64,000 bases of DNA from Crotophaga sulcirostris (GCA_013397455.1 VYZB01000214.1:1061784-1125783), one strand, 5' to 3'. Shown: positions 52,338 to 64,000, counted from the stretch's first letter. Notes: generated from the sequence alone by a model not told the origin. A program made the numbers and translations.

Positions 52338-52651
52338 GAGGAAAGTTGGGGAGGGGCTCTTGAGAAGGGAGTGCAGGGACAGGATGAGAGGGAATGATTT
52401 TAACCTGAAAGATGGGAAGATTTGGATGAGATCTTAGGAAGAAATGTTTTGCTGTGAGGGTGGGGAGGCCCTGGCCCAGGTTGCCCAGAGAAGTGGTGGC
52501 TGCCCCATCCCTAGAGGTGCTGGAAGGCCAGGTTGGATGGGGCTTGGAGCCCTCTGATCTGGTGGGAGGTGTCCCTGCCCATGGCAGGGGCTGGAACTGG
52601 ATGGGCTTTGAGGTCCTTTTCAACCGAAACCATTCCATGATTCTGTGATTC
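52338..52651 (+). mobile_element. CR1 LINE fragment, 3' end
   Basis: Runs from aggaaagttggggaggggct to attccatgattctgtgattc. A one-base change pattern (ggtgctggaaggccagg) shifts the remnant frame relative to ggtgttcaaggccagg. Confidence 0.94.
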
Positions 52652-54035
52652 TAAATGTCATTAGTGAAGGCCTTCCTTTGAGAGTCCCTCAAGCTCTGAC
52701 TCGCTGGGTGGTTCTCATTGATGGGTTTTTAGTCCCATCTGAAATAAAAGTATTCCAGGTTTTCAGGGCTTTGACACAAAGTTTATTAAGCTTTGGAGCT
52801 GCCTCCAGAATCCTTCCTTCAGCTGAGCCTGGAGTGCACCTTGGACGTGAGAGAGTTTCTGTGCTCTCTTGGAGCTTGCGTTGGTCGGGATTGCCGTGTC
52901 ACAAGGATGCCCACGCCTCCAAAAGACTGTCGGCAGGCCCAGAGTGGTCAAATTCTCCCTGACCCAAGGAGAAGGAGGAATGCTGAGCACAGTGTGTGTG
53001 CAGTGTCCCAAAGCCATCAGGACACGTGTTTAAAAGAGCTGGCAAGAATGTCTCACATCAGCTCTGCCTTGTACACTTTCCATCACCTCTGCTTTTCTGC
53101 TTCCAGACTTTAACTGTTCACACTGAAGAGCTTCCAGTCCGGGTCAGTGCCTCGGGCTGGGGCTTCATTTCCAGTGTTTCACAAAGGCACAGTTCAACTG
53201 TTTCACAGAACAAGGTTGGCAAAACAAGTTTTTTTCCCACAATGTGGAGACGTTTTTCCTACCGCTTCTAACCAGTTCTGGCACCTCCAGGCCTTGGACC
53301 AAGAACTGAGGAGTTGGCAGCAGGCTCGTGTGGGTTCAGGTTGGTGCATTTATCTGTTCTGGAAAGGCACCACGTGTTCCACTGCATCACTGAAAGGTTT
53401 CTGCTCCCAAATGCTTGTTTGAGTGTTGCTGCCGACACCTCCAAAGGGGTGCTCTGAGCACAGTAGGCACAAACTGCACTGGGGACCTCAGGGAGCTGCC
53501 ATGCTCCCTCTGCTTTAGAGGAGCACAAGAACTAAAAAGAGGTGCCTGGAGAGGAGGATGCCTGGCTGTCCTCACTAGAGCTGGCAAAGTTGCCCCAATT
53601 TCCTGCCTGTGTTACCATTTTCCTAGACGCCGTGCATCAGTTCTGCCCACTGAGTGAGGCACAGTGCGATCCCAAACAGAGATTTTTCTTGGGTCTCAGG
53701 AACATGTGTGGCCTCAGAGGTCAGGGCAGTTGGGTGGCTGAGGGTTTTTCCCCTGGGTTTTGCCGTCCAAGATGGATGCCAGTGTCCTTTCTGCCCCCTG
53801 CTCACCTTTTTAACTCTTTCTATTGTAACTACAGCTTCCCTTTGATACAAGTTTTTTCATTAAATACGTGCTATGAAACACATTGTTTGTACAGCCTGAA
53901 CTGCAGCTGTAATGAGACTTTCCTTAAACAGAAACACAGACTTTGAGGAATTGCCTGGAGCAACTGGAAATGGAAGGACTCCACTCTTCCAGACTGACCA
54001 AGCTGTCTCTAACTGGGACCATCTTTCCCATCCTA

Positions 54036-54100
54036 TTGGGGGGCTGGAACTGGATGATCTTTAAAGTCCCTCCCAACCCAAACCATTCTATGATTCTATG
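54036..54100 (+). mobile_element. CR1 LINE 3' terminal scrap
   Basis: Only the last 65 bases: gggctggaactggatgatct, then accattctatgattctatga. Confidence 0.85.
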
Positions 54101-54951
54101 ACCCTCCTCCTCCCGAGGGAAAGGGGCAACCCTGAAGATGGGGTGGGGTAGAGATGACACCATGGTGCCAGGGGACGACAGATCTTCCAGCTGGGCGGGG
54201 TGGGCTCCATCACCAACCACCTCATCCTGGTGCACAGGAACTGCCTGCCCAGACCCAGGTGGGCACACGGCAGTTGATACTCATTCACAAAGGAGTGTCT
54301 GGCACAGCGACCCATCTTTTGTGTTCTAAGCAACAAGAAAGATCAGGGTTTGTGCTGTCAGGAAAGGTTAGGAGATGTTTGGGATTTTTTGTTTGGCTGA
54401 GAGAGGAGGCCCTGTATCGAATTAAACTTGAAACAGAGATGTAAACGAGGTGATTAAAGAATTTCCGCCGTGCTTCCAGGGGAGCTGCTGGATGGCGTCC
54501 AGACTGGGGAAGGGAACAGAGTGAGTTTATCAGCTGAACTCAGATGCTAGTACTGATCTGGAGCAGCCAGAGGGCTGGGTGACCGATGTGCTGTACCTCG
54601 GCCGGCCCTGAACCAAACCGCTCCGGGCAGCCCGGAAGGGAAGCTGAGACCCACCGAGGGGAAGCAGAGCACCCAGGGCCATGCAGTGACCCAGCAGCAG
54701 AGAGAGAGGAATATTATTTAGATCTCTTCTCCCTGTCCAACGCCCCTCACCTGCTGCTTGGGTCACCGGCTGGTTGTGATGTGCACTTGGCTTTCAACGG
54801 AGCAAGGACTGGCAGGAGCAGGCAATGAGGCAGGAGTGGAACTGATGATGAACCCTCCTGGCTTCAGAAACGAGCAGTGGGAAGAGCATGGTGGCAGAAT
54901 CTCCAGGCAGACGTTCCCACAGTGGCTCTCCTCTGTGCTCCTCTCTCCCAG

Positions 54952-55038
54952 CGCCGCGCGGGGTGCAGGTCTGTCCCGACCCCGAGGGAGCCCTGGATCT
55001 GGACCAGCCCCGGCGCTGCCTCCAGGGCTTGCCAACAG
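54952..55038 (+). other. Possible exon of unknown transcript (weak candidate)
   Basis: An 87-base GC- and CpG-rich block lies between a convincing acceptor (ctctgtgctcctctctcccag) and a consensus donor (caacag|gtgagaag). It is open in more than one frame; one reads GVQVCPDPEGALDLDQPRRC. I recognise no protein family. The reverse strand is also open across the whole block. It may be chance splice-site resemblance. Confidence 0.15.
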
Positions 55039-56310
55039 GTGAGAAGTCGTTCTGTTCGGGGATGGGAAGGGATCTGTCCTCTGCGCCTCCGCTCTGCTCG
55101 GGCAGGGCTGGTCCCTAGGAGCCACCCAGCACTGGAAACGTTGTTTGCACAGCATCCCATGCTCCCACTGGGGAGCAGCTTCACAGGTCTTCCTGCAAGG
55201 GCTGCTGCATGAGGACATCCGTGGTCTGCCCGTGGGTGGGATGAGGAACCACCCAGCTGGAAGGAGCACAACTGAATGAGCTGCTTGCAGGGCTGAGCCT
55301 GGCTGGACTCTGTTCTTAGAGCCGTGCCCATGCCAAAGACGCTGCCTGTCTCCACAGCTCGGAGTCAGCAAGCCTGCTCCAGCACCACCGGCCCTCTGCA
55401 CACTTTGCTTATAGTGGGAATGGCAGGAAAACCATGCTGGATGGACGAACAGATGGACTGATGGACAGGCAGCTATCCAGGCCACTCGCAGAGATGTGCA
55501 GGCTGTGTCTCTCTTGGCCATGGTGGCAGTGAACTCCCTCTGTTGACTTATCCGGAAGTTGCACCATCCAGTGGTGTCCTTGTCCCTGGTAACAAATAGC
55601 ACCTTCCCTAAAGATCTTTGGCCCTTGCGAAGTGCAGACCAAACTGATTATTGCTGCTTTTGAAGCCTTCACTGTGCTGTTTTTATTTATAACTGCACCC
55701 CGCTGGTGTGTTCATAATGATTTTCCCTGCTGCATCCCATGTGGTCCCACGCTACAAAGCCTCATTTTCATAGTAGCTGTTGTTGGTTTAATCACTCATT
55801 ATTTGGATGATGTATCAGTAGCAGCATCTTCGTGAGGTTTTGCAATGTTTTCTTTTTCACAACATTTAATACAAAAGCTGTTTTAACCCGAATAAAACCT
55901 GTGTTGCATTTGGCTCACTTCCTCCCACGATGAATCCAATTAAACCACTGCTCAGCAGAGAGCCCCCATCACCCGGTCCCGTCCCACCACAGCCCCCAAA
56001 CCCCTCCTGAACCTCTGATTAAAAGGTGTTAGAGACTCCAGTGGGAACAGTGGTGCTTGAAAGACTCTGCATGGTCAGAGGGGTGTGAGTTTGTAGTTGC
56101 CTACGAGCAGACTGCAGCAGTCTGGAGTAATCCCAAATGCACTTTGCAGACATTTGTTTGTGCCTCACGATTCTCCTAAAACCCAAATAATCCATTATAA
56201 CTTGTTTCACAGAGAGGAAGGGCAATGAGTCCAGGTGGTTTGATGCTCTTGTGGTGAGAACCCACTGTTGAAAACAGAAATAAAGCCAGAGCTACCTGTT
56301 GCCTCTTGAG

Positions 56311-56525
56311 CAGGAGGTTTAGACTGGGTACTGGGAAAAATGTCTTTACTGACGGTGGTGAAGCCCTGGCAGAGGCTGTCTGGAGCAGTGGTGGAGTCCC
56401 CATCCCTGGAGGGGTTCAACAAACGTGTGGATGTGGCACTTTGGGACATGGTTTAGCAGGCACGGTGGGGTTGGACTGGATGAGCTTAGAGGTCCTTTCC
56501 AACCTTAATGATTCCATGATTCTAT
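56311..56525 (+). mobile_element. CR1 LINE fragment, older subfamily
   Basis: Runs from caggaggtttagactgggta through atgtggcactttgggacatg to ccttaatgattccatgattc. It is the same type as the copies at 11862 and 32408. Confidence 0.9.
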
Positions 56526-56583
56526 CCCCAAGCTGCCGTGTGTGGGGAGAAGCAGTGCAATGCTCTTTATTTCAGCCATTTAT

Positions 56584-56602
56584 GGGGGGGCGGGGGGGGG
56601 GG
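56584..56602 (+). repeat. Poly-G tract with one C
   Basis: Seven G, one C, eleven G. It is prone to length variation and sequencing error and can form a G-quadruplex. Confidence 0.85.
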
Positions 56603-57029
56603 AAACACCAAACAGCAAAACCTATCTGGAGGCTGTTTAAATGCAAGGTTTAACTAACTGAGGCCACTGCCTTTAATTTCATTCAGAAGGAAACTGTGAA
56701 TAGACTCCTCACCCCCTTCCAAAGCCGTGCAGCGTGTCCGTTGCTGTGCAGGCCATTCACGGCCACGACAGGAGATGTGAAAACATCTGCTGGGTCCATG
56801 CCTGCTCCTTTCAGTACAGTTACTCCCCTTGCTAATAATTGTCTGTGTTCTGTCATCTAGAAAGGGACTTTGTGTGTGCCTCCCAGGTATTCTAATGTTA
56901 ATTTGTTTAGTTAAAAAGGAGAAGAGGCTAAACAGATGTGAACCATTTGGTTAGGTTGTAGTTCATTTGTTAGGAAGTGCAAAGGATTCTTGGCAGGATA
57001 TTAAATATTACCTTGGCTGCTCACAAACA

Positions 57030-57370
57030 CTTCATATTTCAAGAGAGGAAGGGAGGTAGGGACTGCACTCCATAAATCAGCCTTTTCAAAGAGACAGAAA
57101 AAGGCAAACATTTGATAAATCTGTGTCATTATACTTTGAGATCAAAGGGGGTTTTACATATGTATTTATGCAACTGGCAGCCTAGGAGACAATAATAACA
57201 AACATAGATCTCTGACAGCTTTACAAAAATAAAAATTAGCCGGTTCTAATCTGTAATTATCTGGGAACTGTGCAAGGCAGGAGGTTGCTGGCAGTAGAGC
57301 TTTAAGTTGCTAATAGTGAGACGGTGAGCGAATGTGAAGTCATTCATAAATACATGAGGAGGTTCTGTGG
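57030..57370. promoter_or_regulatory. Candidate enhancer-like motif cluster
   Basis: This AT-rich, repeat-free segment contains the palindrome CTTTGAGATCAAAG (57134-57147), in which AGATCAAAGG matches the TCF/LEF consensus on one strand and CTTTGA forms a half-site on the other. SOX-like acaataataacaaac and homeodomain-like gtaattatc follow within 130 bases. The motifs are short and conservation cannot be seen here. Confidence 0.2.
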
Positions 57371-59427
57371 GTAAGAGGTTGCCAAAGCCGGGTGGGCACG
57401 GGGCACGGCCACGGTGTCTGCAGCCCTGGCTCTACGTACCGAGCCCAGAACAGGCAGGGCAAGCATCAGAACCAACAGCATTTCACCACGGGCTGATTGC
57501 CTTTTTAATTTTCCAGCAGATGATCTACCACAAATCTGGCTAAAGGATCCCTGAACACATCCCTGGTCTCTCTCCTGCTTGTCAGTGCATTACAGGTCCA
57601 TGGCCGGTGGCTCCCGTAGCTCGGCACGGCTCTACATTGGCCTGGGTGAGCACTGACACTGTTCCCAAACCAGGCTAACTCATTCTGTTCAGCGACATCA
57701 GTGCAGAACTGGAGCCAAGGACACAGGTAAATCAGGGAAGAAGCTTGAAAAGAGCCCAGAATAGGTTTGTGAGCTGCAGGAATAGCAGGGGCTACGAGTA
57801 TTACTGAAATCCAGGACAGGATTTAGTGGGGGAATGTAAACCTCTTCAGAAGCAGCAAGGGCCATCGCATCAGTCAAAACCCAAGGAGAATTCCAGTTGC
57901 ATAAAAATAATTCCAAGGACAAAGAAATACAGCCACAGAAATTAGAGAAGGAGAAGTAGCATTATGTCATCTCGCCTTTCCTTTTGGCCAGTCACCGGGC
58001 TCGTTTCCTATTCTCTTGTGCTGTTTTAAAATAACTTCAGCAACTTGGTTTCTGCTTGTTCCCATGGGAAACTTCCACAGTCCATAGATTTCGCTGGTAG
58101 GAAACTCTTCTTGACAGTCAGACTATATTTTCCTTTACTCAATTCCATCACATCACTCCTACTTACGCCTCCTTGGAGCACCCTAAACGCTCTTCTCCAT
58201 TGAAGTCTGTGGAGTTATGCGAGCAGTAAATTTGGCCCATGGCACTTGGAGAAATAGATATTAAACCCCCAGGGACGAATTAGGGGTGAGGGGAGGGAGG
58301 TTAGTGGGGGAAAGGAAATGGTTTCAGGTTGAGAGAAACAAGATCTCCTCTTACATCTGCACAGTGGTGCTGCCCGCTGCCCCCATGGGAGTGCTCTGGG
58401 ACTTGGCAGCAAAAGCTGCAAGAGACAATGGTGTCCCTGGAGTGCCCCTGGGGTGGTTACAAAGCCACATCTGAGAGCTGAAGGGCAGTACCTGGCACTT
58501 AACACACTGATGGATTGCATGAAGCCTTGGTCACTTCCATTGCCAGCAGCTTGACCCGTGCTGCGCCCCAGGGATGCTGTCTGCAGCCCCCACCCTTTTC
58601 ACTCCAGCCTCACCACTGGGTTTGCAGCTGGGATGGTCCCTGGCTGCTGGTCCAGCAATCCCGACCATTGTGACACTCCCCACAAGCTGTGCCTCTGTGG
58701 GCTAATTCCAACGTGTGCATTTTTAGGACAAAATCCCAAATGCCCTGGGCCCCCCAGCTCTTACCTCACTGTTGTGACATTGCTACGGGTCCAGCGATGG
58801 AGCTGCTGTGGGACCTGAGGGAAGGAGGCTGCTGACAGACACCAGTGATGCTCTGCTCCGAAACAGCCACAGTGCAACAGCCTGCAGGGCGCCCAGCAAA
58901 GGACACACATAGCAGAGCGGAGGAGAGGGGACAGCACTGAGGACTTCTTAGGGTGAGAGAAGTAGAACAAAAATATGCAGGATCTCTCTTCCTGGGACCT
59001 GGCAAGGGGGAAGGGCTGGAGACACAGACCAGTGGCTGAGGAACATCTCAGAGTTCTGCAAAATACCAATAAAGATAAAAAAAAATCGCATTATATACAC
59101 CAATGTCTGTAAGGGGACACACGAGAGCGTGCAGAAGCCCCAAAGCAAAGCTCTACATCTCACTGTGTGCTGCGTGTTCCCAAAAGGTGGTGGTGTTGGA
59201 TGGTCACCTCTCTGGCCAGGTCACTGGATGTCAGGGCACTTTGGGGATGGGTGCTCCAGAATGCCATATTTTCCCATGAATGGGCATGGATTAACATCAG
59301 GAAACTGTAAATGACTGGTCCAGACAGAGCAGCAAGTCTCTTCAGCCCATGTCAGGAAAACAGCGCCGTCTGGACTGGGTCCTGGAACACCCTGGCTTGA
59401 TTCTGGGTACCTGCTCCTATCCAGCAG

Positions 59428-59582
59428 TATCACAGGGTTGGAAAGGACCTCTGAGATCATCGAGTCCAAGCTATAACCCAACACCAACACCAACCCAGCA
59501 TCTAAACCATGGCACTGAGTGCCTCATCCAGTCTTCCCTTAAACACCTCCAGGGTCGGCGACTCCACCACCTCCCTGGGCAG
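59428..59582 (-). mobile_element. CR1-like LINE fragment, divergent subfamily
   Basis: The left edge is tatcacagggttggaaagg and the body runs through gaccatggcactgag-like sequence to cacctccctgggcag. It is sister to the piece at 5941. On the right it abuts a poly-T run. Confidence 0.8.
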
Positions 59583-59627
59583 TTTTTTTTTTTTTTAGGG
59601 AGGAGGGAGAGAGAGAGAGAGAGAGAG
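59583..59627 (+). repeat. Poly-T followed by (GA)n
   Basis: Fourteen T, a short agggaggag spacer and about ten GA units, directly at the truncated edge of the CR1-like piece. Confidence 0.9.
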
Positions 59628-62319
59628 CAGGAACAGCTCCACAGAGCTTCAAGGTGCTGTGTGCGTCATGGACAGAAACATCTTTGTGATTCAGAAAAAA
59701 TGAAGAAGATGCTGAGCGTTTCAGAACTGGCCTGTTCAGTGTCGGGAAAACAACATTTGCTAAGAGGACATGCGGATCTTTCTAGATGGGAAGAGATAAA
59801 GCAACAGGGTGAAACTCAGGACCAGACCAAGAGGACAGGATGAGCACTGGGAGCTACTGCCTTGTGTACAGCTCAGAGAGGATGTACACGACTGCAGCTG
59901 CAGGGCACATGGCCTGGGCAGAGCCATGGTGGGTGTGGGCAAGGTGACCCTGCAGACCTGACTCGTTCTCTTTCCTCGCTGGGTGGCTTCGACCATCCTG
60001 ACTTGAAGGCGTGCTGGGCTCTCTGCTTTCTGCCCTGTTTTAACAAGTGTGTTTTGCAGAGCTGGGCACCATCCAGGTTCGTCTCAGCTCTGCTCCACCA
60101 AGTGCCACCAGGACCCCTTGTCAGGAGCTGCACCTCCCCTGCTGTCTGTGGAATAAATCCGTCAGCAAGAAATGGGATCCAGAGGCTCTACTGATGCAAC
60201 TTAATTAGTCTGTTGATTGACCAGCTAGAAAGACAGTTGCTACGATGATTCAGGGGCTCTGCAGCAACAGCATGGAGCAAACCCAGACTTGCATTTCTGA
60301 TTGTGCCCATTTCTCTACAACCCCAGTTGCTCGGTTCCCCCCATCAGTGAGGCACAACACACACACTCCGGCCACAGCTGCTGCCCCTGGGGCCTTAAAC
60401 TGCTTGCAGGAGCCAAGAGCCAACGCAGGAGCCTCACTGGAGCCCTGCCTTGGGGAGGCAGCGGGTACGGAGGAGGCTGTGCCCTGCCGAGCACACGTGC
60501 AGGTTCTGGCTGGAGGCAGGTGGGTCAGCGTGGAGGATGGACCCACAAATGATTCCCAATCCACTGGTCAAAACCTGCCCCCCTGCTCCAGGGAGAGCCC
60601 AGACCGAGGGGGCTGGGCTGCCCTTCTCACCCACCTTTGCTCAGATGCTGCTTCTGATCACTTACCCGTTTGCCATTCCTAGGGAAAAAGCTCCTGATGT
60701 CCAACTGTTGAAGATACAATTGCAGTAAAACCTTGCTTTGAGCTATTTTTCTTAAAAAGCCAATCCAGCTTTTACAAGCTGCAGCTGACATATATTAAGG
60801 GCTTAAACCAAACTTTCTGTGACATTTTGTTGATGTTATCCTGGCTGGTGTTGGTGGACCGAAGGAACAAGTAGAATTATTCCATCTGAAGGGTTTTCCT
60901 CTTACCTCATGGGTGTAGGAACGTGCAGTGGAGCAACCTCTGGGCCCAAGCAGCAAGTTTGAACTGTACCAAACGCTGAGTGAAGGTGAGTAAACCTGAG
61001 TCCAGGAGAGCCAACCCAGGATGATTGCTGCGCGCGTGCGATTCACGCGTTGCCTAGAAGTGTCATTCTCTGCACAATAATCAGTCAGGGCCAGCTGGCA
61101 GAGCTCTATCAGAGGGAAACTGGAGAATGATTCCTCCTGTGGCCGCGTCTCATCTCTACTTGGTTCCCATCACCCTTCAGACCACCAAGTGCCCAGCAGT
61201 GCCATCTGCTTTATCTCACTGCAGAGAAATGCCTTCGAACTGGTCGCTGTTTGACTCCAGGGCTGAAGCACAGGAGGTGTCCTTGTGTCATCCCAAAGTC
61301 TGCTTGGCAAATGCCTGGTCCCAGGAGGGATGGGGAGCAGTGGCACTGGTACTGGTGGGGGTTTAGGTGGCCCAAGCACTTCTCTTAGCTCTGCGTTAAC
61401 CCACTAATTCTTGGTGAAGTCATACACCTTTCAGGGTCTCATTTACCCTCTTCAATCTGCCTGGTTGAATGAGATTGAAAACTCCAGTTTGTAGCAGGAT
61501 GTATTTCACAAGATGCTCACACAACATCGGGTGTGATCAAAACAATTCACTCTTGCACGGTGCTTTCTGTGAACTGATGTAAAGCTGGGTTATGAAGAAG
61601 CCAGTGTCGTGCCATTGTCTCTGGCACAAGAAAACTGAGGCCCTTGGTGGATAAAATATTTCCCTCTTGTTTGGTGGCAAAGTTAAAAATAAAAGGTAGA
61701 GGTTCCAGCAAAAGCTGTCTCTGCTCTTAGAGCAGCTGTGCTCTGACAGCAGGCTGGTTCAGCACAGAGTCCCCCTGCATCTTTTATTTTCTGCACCTTT
61801 TAATAATAACAATGTGGTAGAAAAGCTGCACACGTGCAGCCAAGCTGCTCAGTTATGTTCTTGATGGGTGAATGTTGACTCAGGCACTTCCATGGAGTGT
61901 GCAAAATCCCCACCGGCTCCTTGGAAAACGCTGGCACGATCTGCTCCTGGAAAGGAGGGTCTGAGAGCTGATGGTGGGAAGGATCTCATCAGCCAAATGC
62001 TCTGAGTTCAGCTCTCGCAGGCTGCTGTGTTGTGTTTGGTCTCTGTGGTGGCTCTCACCAGGTACTTGAACAGGCAGTGACATCAGTGCTGGGAAAGGTG
62101 GGGCCCATCAAACAGCCAGTGTGGGTCAGAGCAACAGGTAAATCCCAACACCATGGGGAGGAGGAGATGACTGAGATGCCCCCAACAGGGTGATGGCCCA
62201 GTGCCTGACCCCCAGCTGCTGATTCCCATGTGGTGAAACAGGGAACAGGAAATCCCAGCCTGGCCACGGACAGGCAGGAGTACCTGGGCTGTCCCAGCCT
62301 CCTCTCTGCCCTGCAGCCT

Positions 62320-62395
62320 CCCGAGCTGAGCAGCCGAGCGCCGCGGGGCGGGTTGGGCTGCCATCATCCTGAGCCAGCCGCGACGCTAAAGGAAC
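62320..62395 (-). promoter_or_regulatory. Small CpG-rich patch with GC box (weak promoter candidate)
   Basis: About 75 bases with eight or so CpGs and a GGGGCGGG Sp1-type box at 62345-62352, in otherwise CpG-poor DNA. On the minus strand an ATG at 62367 opens a frame beginning MMAAQPAPRRSAAQLGRLQG and meets a donor-like cag|gtactc after about 30 codons. No homolog is recognised. Confidence 0.15.
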
Positions 62396-62729
62396 CAGGG
62401 AAATGTGGATTGACAGGTATAATCCAGAAGTGCATTAGCTTTTCTCAAGGCTCCCTTTTGTGTCTGCACGGCAGACAGACCTCTGAACCCTCGTCTCTAG
62501 TCTAGCAATTAAACTTACTATTTCCTCATTAAATCTTGTCAAGGGATAACGCCGAGTCTGACTGGCATTGGGGATGGACAACGGATGGGGTGCCTCAGCC
62601 CGAGGCCACAGGAGCCAGGGTGCTCCTGTGTGAATCTGGAGTCTGGTAGTGGGGAGGGACATCCCCCTTGGCCAGCGTTAGCCAGGGTGTTAAGAGCCCA
62701 GCTCTGGTCTGTAAACTGAAATCCTTTCC

Positions 62730-62914
62730 AATCATGGAATGGTTTGGGTTGGAAGGGATCTCAAAGCCCAGCCAGTCCCACCCCCCTGCCGTGGGCAGGG
62801 ACACCTCCCACTGGATCAGGGGGCTCCAAGCCCCATCCAACCTGGCCTTCAACACCTCCAGGGATGGGGCAGCCACCACTGCTCTGGGCAACCTGTGCCA
62901 GGGCCTCCCCACCC
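62730..62914 (-). mobile_element. CR1 LINE fragment, 3' end
   Basis: Runs from aatcatggaatggtttgggt to gggcctccccaccctttcg. It is very close to the consensus of the copies here. Confidence 0.93.
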
Positions 62915-63842
62915 TTTCGTTGTGGTTTTGCGACATGAGGTGATGCTGGAGACCCACTGTGGTCAGACAGAATCCACACTGGAGTGAGACCTGCTTAATA
63001 TAATGTCCTGGACATGGATAACATTTCATGTCACGTTGGACAGATGTACTGGGCAGAGGACAACAAAAGCATCAGCAGTGCTGCCTCCCCTCCAGACAGC
63101 TCCTTTCATCCCAAAATCCTTTCCCAATAGCTTTCAGGAATCACATCACCCATGGCTGGGATGCAGCCACCAATGAGCCAGAAGGCAGGGGGTATCTTGG
63201 AGAGCTGCCGAGGGCTCCTGCGCTGGGTGAGCGTCCAAGCTGGATGAGCACTGGGTACCAGACTGGGGCAGGAGAGACGGAGTGGGATGCTCTGCTTCCC
63301 ACACACAGGGGAGCATGGGACTCCAGTGTTTGGACTCAGAGTGGGGCACAGATTTATACACAGTTAGTCTGGACTTGGCCCACTTAGCACTGGAGTCCAG
63401 TTCAAACTTGGGTTTGTTTCAGAGGTTTTTGGGTTTACTTGCTCTTCTCTGATTCTGGTGGCTCAGAGTCCACAATCCCTTGTGAGTCCATCTTCTCTTC
63501 TAGTTCTGTGCAAAGGAGCTCAGGTCATGAGCTCTGACACAGCTCTGCAGCACGAGCTGTGAAAGGAGGTGACCCAGTGGCTTTCTTCAAAGGAGCACTC
63601 TAAGACTCACACGTACAACGCTTGTATATGCAGTGACCTCAGTGAAAGGCAAAACATCTGCTTTTGGTATGTTGCATATTTACTTGTGTTTTAAAAACAG
63701 AACAATTCTTCTAACATTTATGGGCTTTTTTTAATTCCAGAAAATTTATTAAGTTTTCAGAATGGCTCATATTACTCCTGGTGGGTTTTCTTGACATCGC
63801 AGTGGTGTCGATGGGATGTTATATTCTTGCCCAGGATGACGC

Positions 63843-63976
63843 TTGAGTCCCCATCCCTGGAGGTGTTTAAAAAAATGGGTGGACAGGTGCTCAGGAGTGT
63901 TTAGTAGTGGACAGGTATGGTTGGATTCTCTGATCTCGAAGGTCTTCTCCAACCAAATGAGTCTGTGATTCTATGA
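63843..63976 (+). mobile_element. CR1 LINE 3' fragment, older subfamily
   Basis: Runs from ttgagtccccatccctggag, with ggtggacaggtgctcagg and ggtatggttggattctctga, to gagtctgtgattctatgac. Confidence 0.82.
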
Positions 63977-64000
63977 CAGAGTGGAGGGACTGAGCTGCAG

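Larger units (their letters stand above)
49800..64000. other. Intergenic region downstream of COX10
   Basis: No known gene is recognised. In mammals the neighbour beyond COX10 is HS3ST3B1, but none of its sulfotransferase-domain sequence appears here. The region holds six CR1 pieces, an A-rich tract near 50400, G-rich tracts at 50772 and 56584, a poly-T/(GA)n tract at 59583, GC-rich patches at 54946-55090 and 62320-62395, and an AT-rich motif cluster at 57030-57370. Several long open frames (50690-51172, 51301-51831 and, on the minus strand, 54763-55602) lack recognisable domains. Confidence 0.7.

Noticed and set aside
58270..58315. Fifth G-rich run resembling a G-quadruplex
   Set aside because: One loop is eight bases, outside the usual limit.
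61027..61060. CpG-rich cgcgcgtgcg with a gttgcctagaag X-box-like site
   Set aside because: Only a half-match to the RFX motif and too short to call a promoter.
49800..64000. Search for the neighbouring sulfotransferase gene HS3ST3B1
   Set aside because: No stretch matches its conserved catalytic domain; the gene must lie beyond the window if synteny holds.

Overview
The window is nuclear DNA of a vertebrate, almost certainly a bird. Two things point there. First, the dominant interspersed repeat is the LINE family CR1: about 30 pieces, roughly 10 kb or 16% of the window by my own summing, most ending in the diagnostic short 3' repeats (ATTCTATG / ATTCTGTG type). I see no SINEs, L1, DNA transposons or retroviral LTRs. 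Second, the only gene I can recognise, COX10, is split by introns of 14-20 kb and aligns to the human protein without indels through the catalytic core. The many similar copies of one CR1 subfamily hint at a lineage with strong CR1 amplification (woodpeckers and allies or hornbills/hoopoes are known examples), but the species is inference.

Layout. Positions 1-13386 are the 3' part of a COX10 intron (intron 4 by analogy with the seven-exon human gene). Coding exon 5 is 13387-13457, intron 5 is 13458-33578, exon 6 is 33579-33811, intron 6 is 33812-47462, and the last exon begins at 47463 with its stop codon at 47903-47905. All splice sites are GT-AG and phases join cleanly (phase 2 after exon 5, phase 1 after exon 6). 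The 3' UTR follows, with three AATAAA candidates at 48927, 49341 and 49729. From about 49.8 kb to the end lies intergenic DNA with CR1 pieces, a few GC-rich patches that could be weak promoters or exons, and an AT-rich stretch with clustered transcription-factor-like motifs.

Function. COX10 is protoheme IX farnesyltransferase of the mitochondrial inner membrane; it turns heme B into heme O, the precursor of the heme A used by cytochrome c oxidase. The three exons encode the part equivalent to human residues 209 to the C-terminus, including most of the first and all of the second polar catalytic motif and the later membrane helices. The N-terminal half lies outside the window.

Nothing here amounts to a new multi-gene system. 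The most notable features are the family-wide frame breaks shared by copies of the main CR1 subfamily, one CR1 copy with a 245-codon open reverse-transcriptase frame, inverted CR1 pairs bracketing COX10 exons, a divergent C-terminal tail on COX10, and a few candidate regulatory or unannotated transcribed patches.
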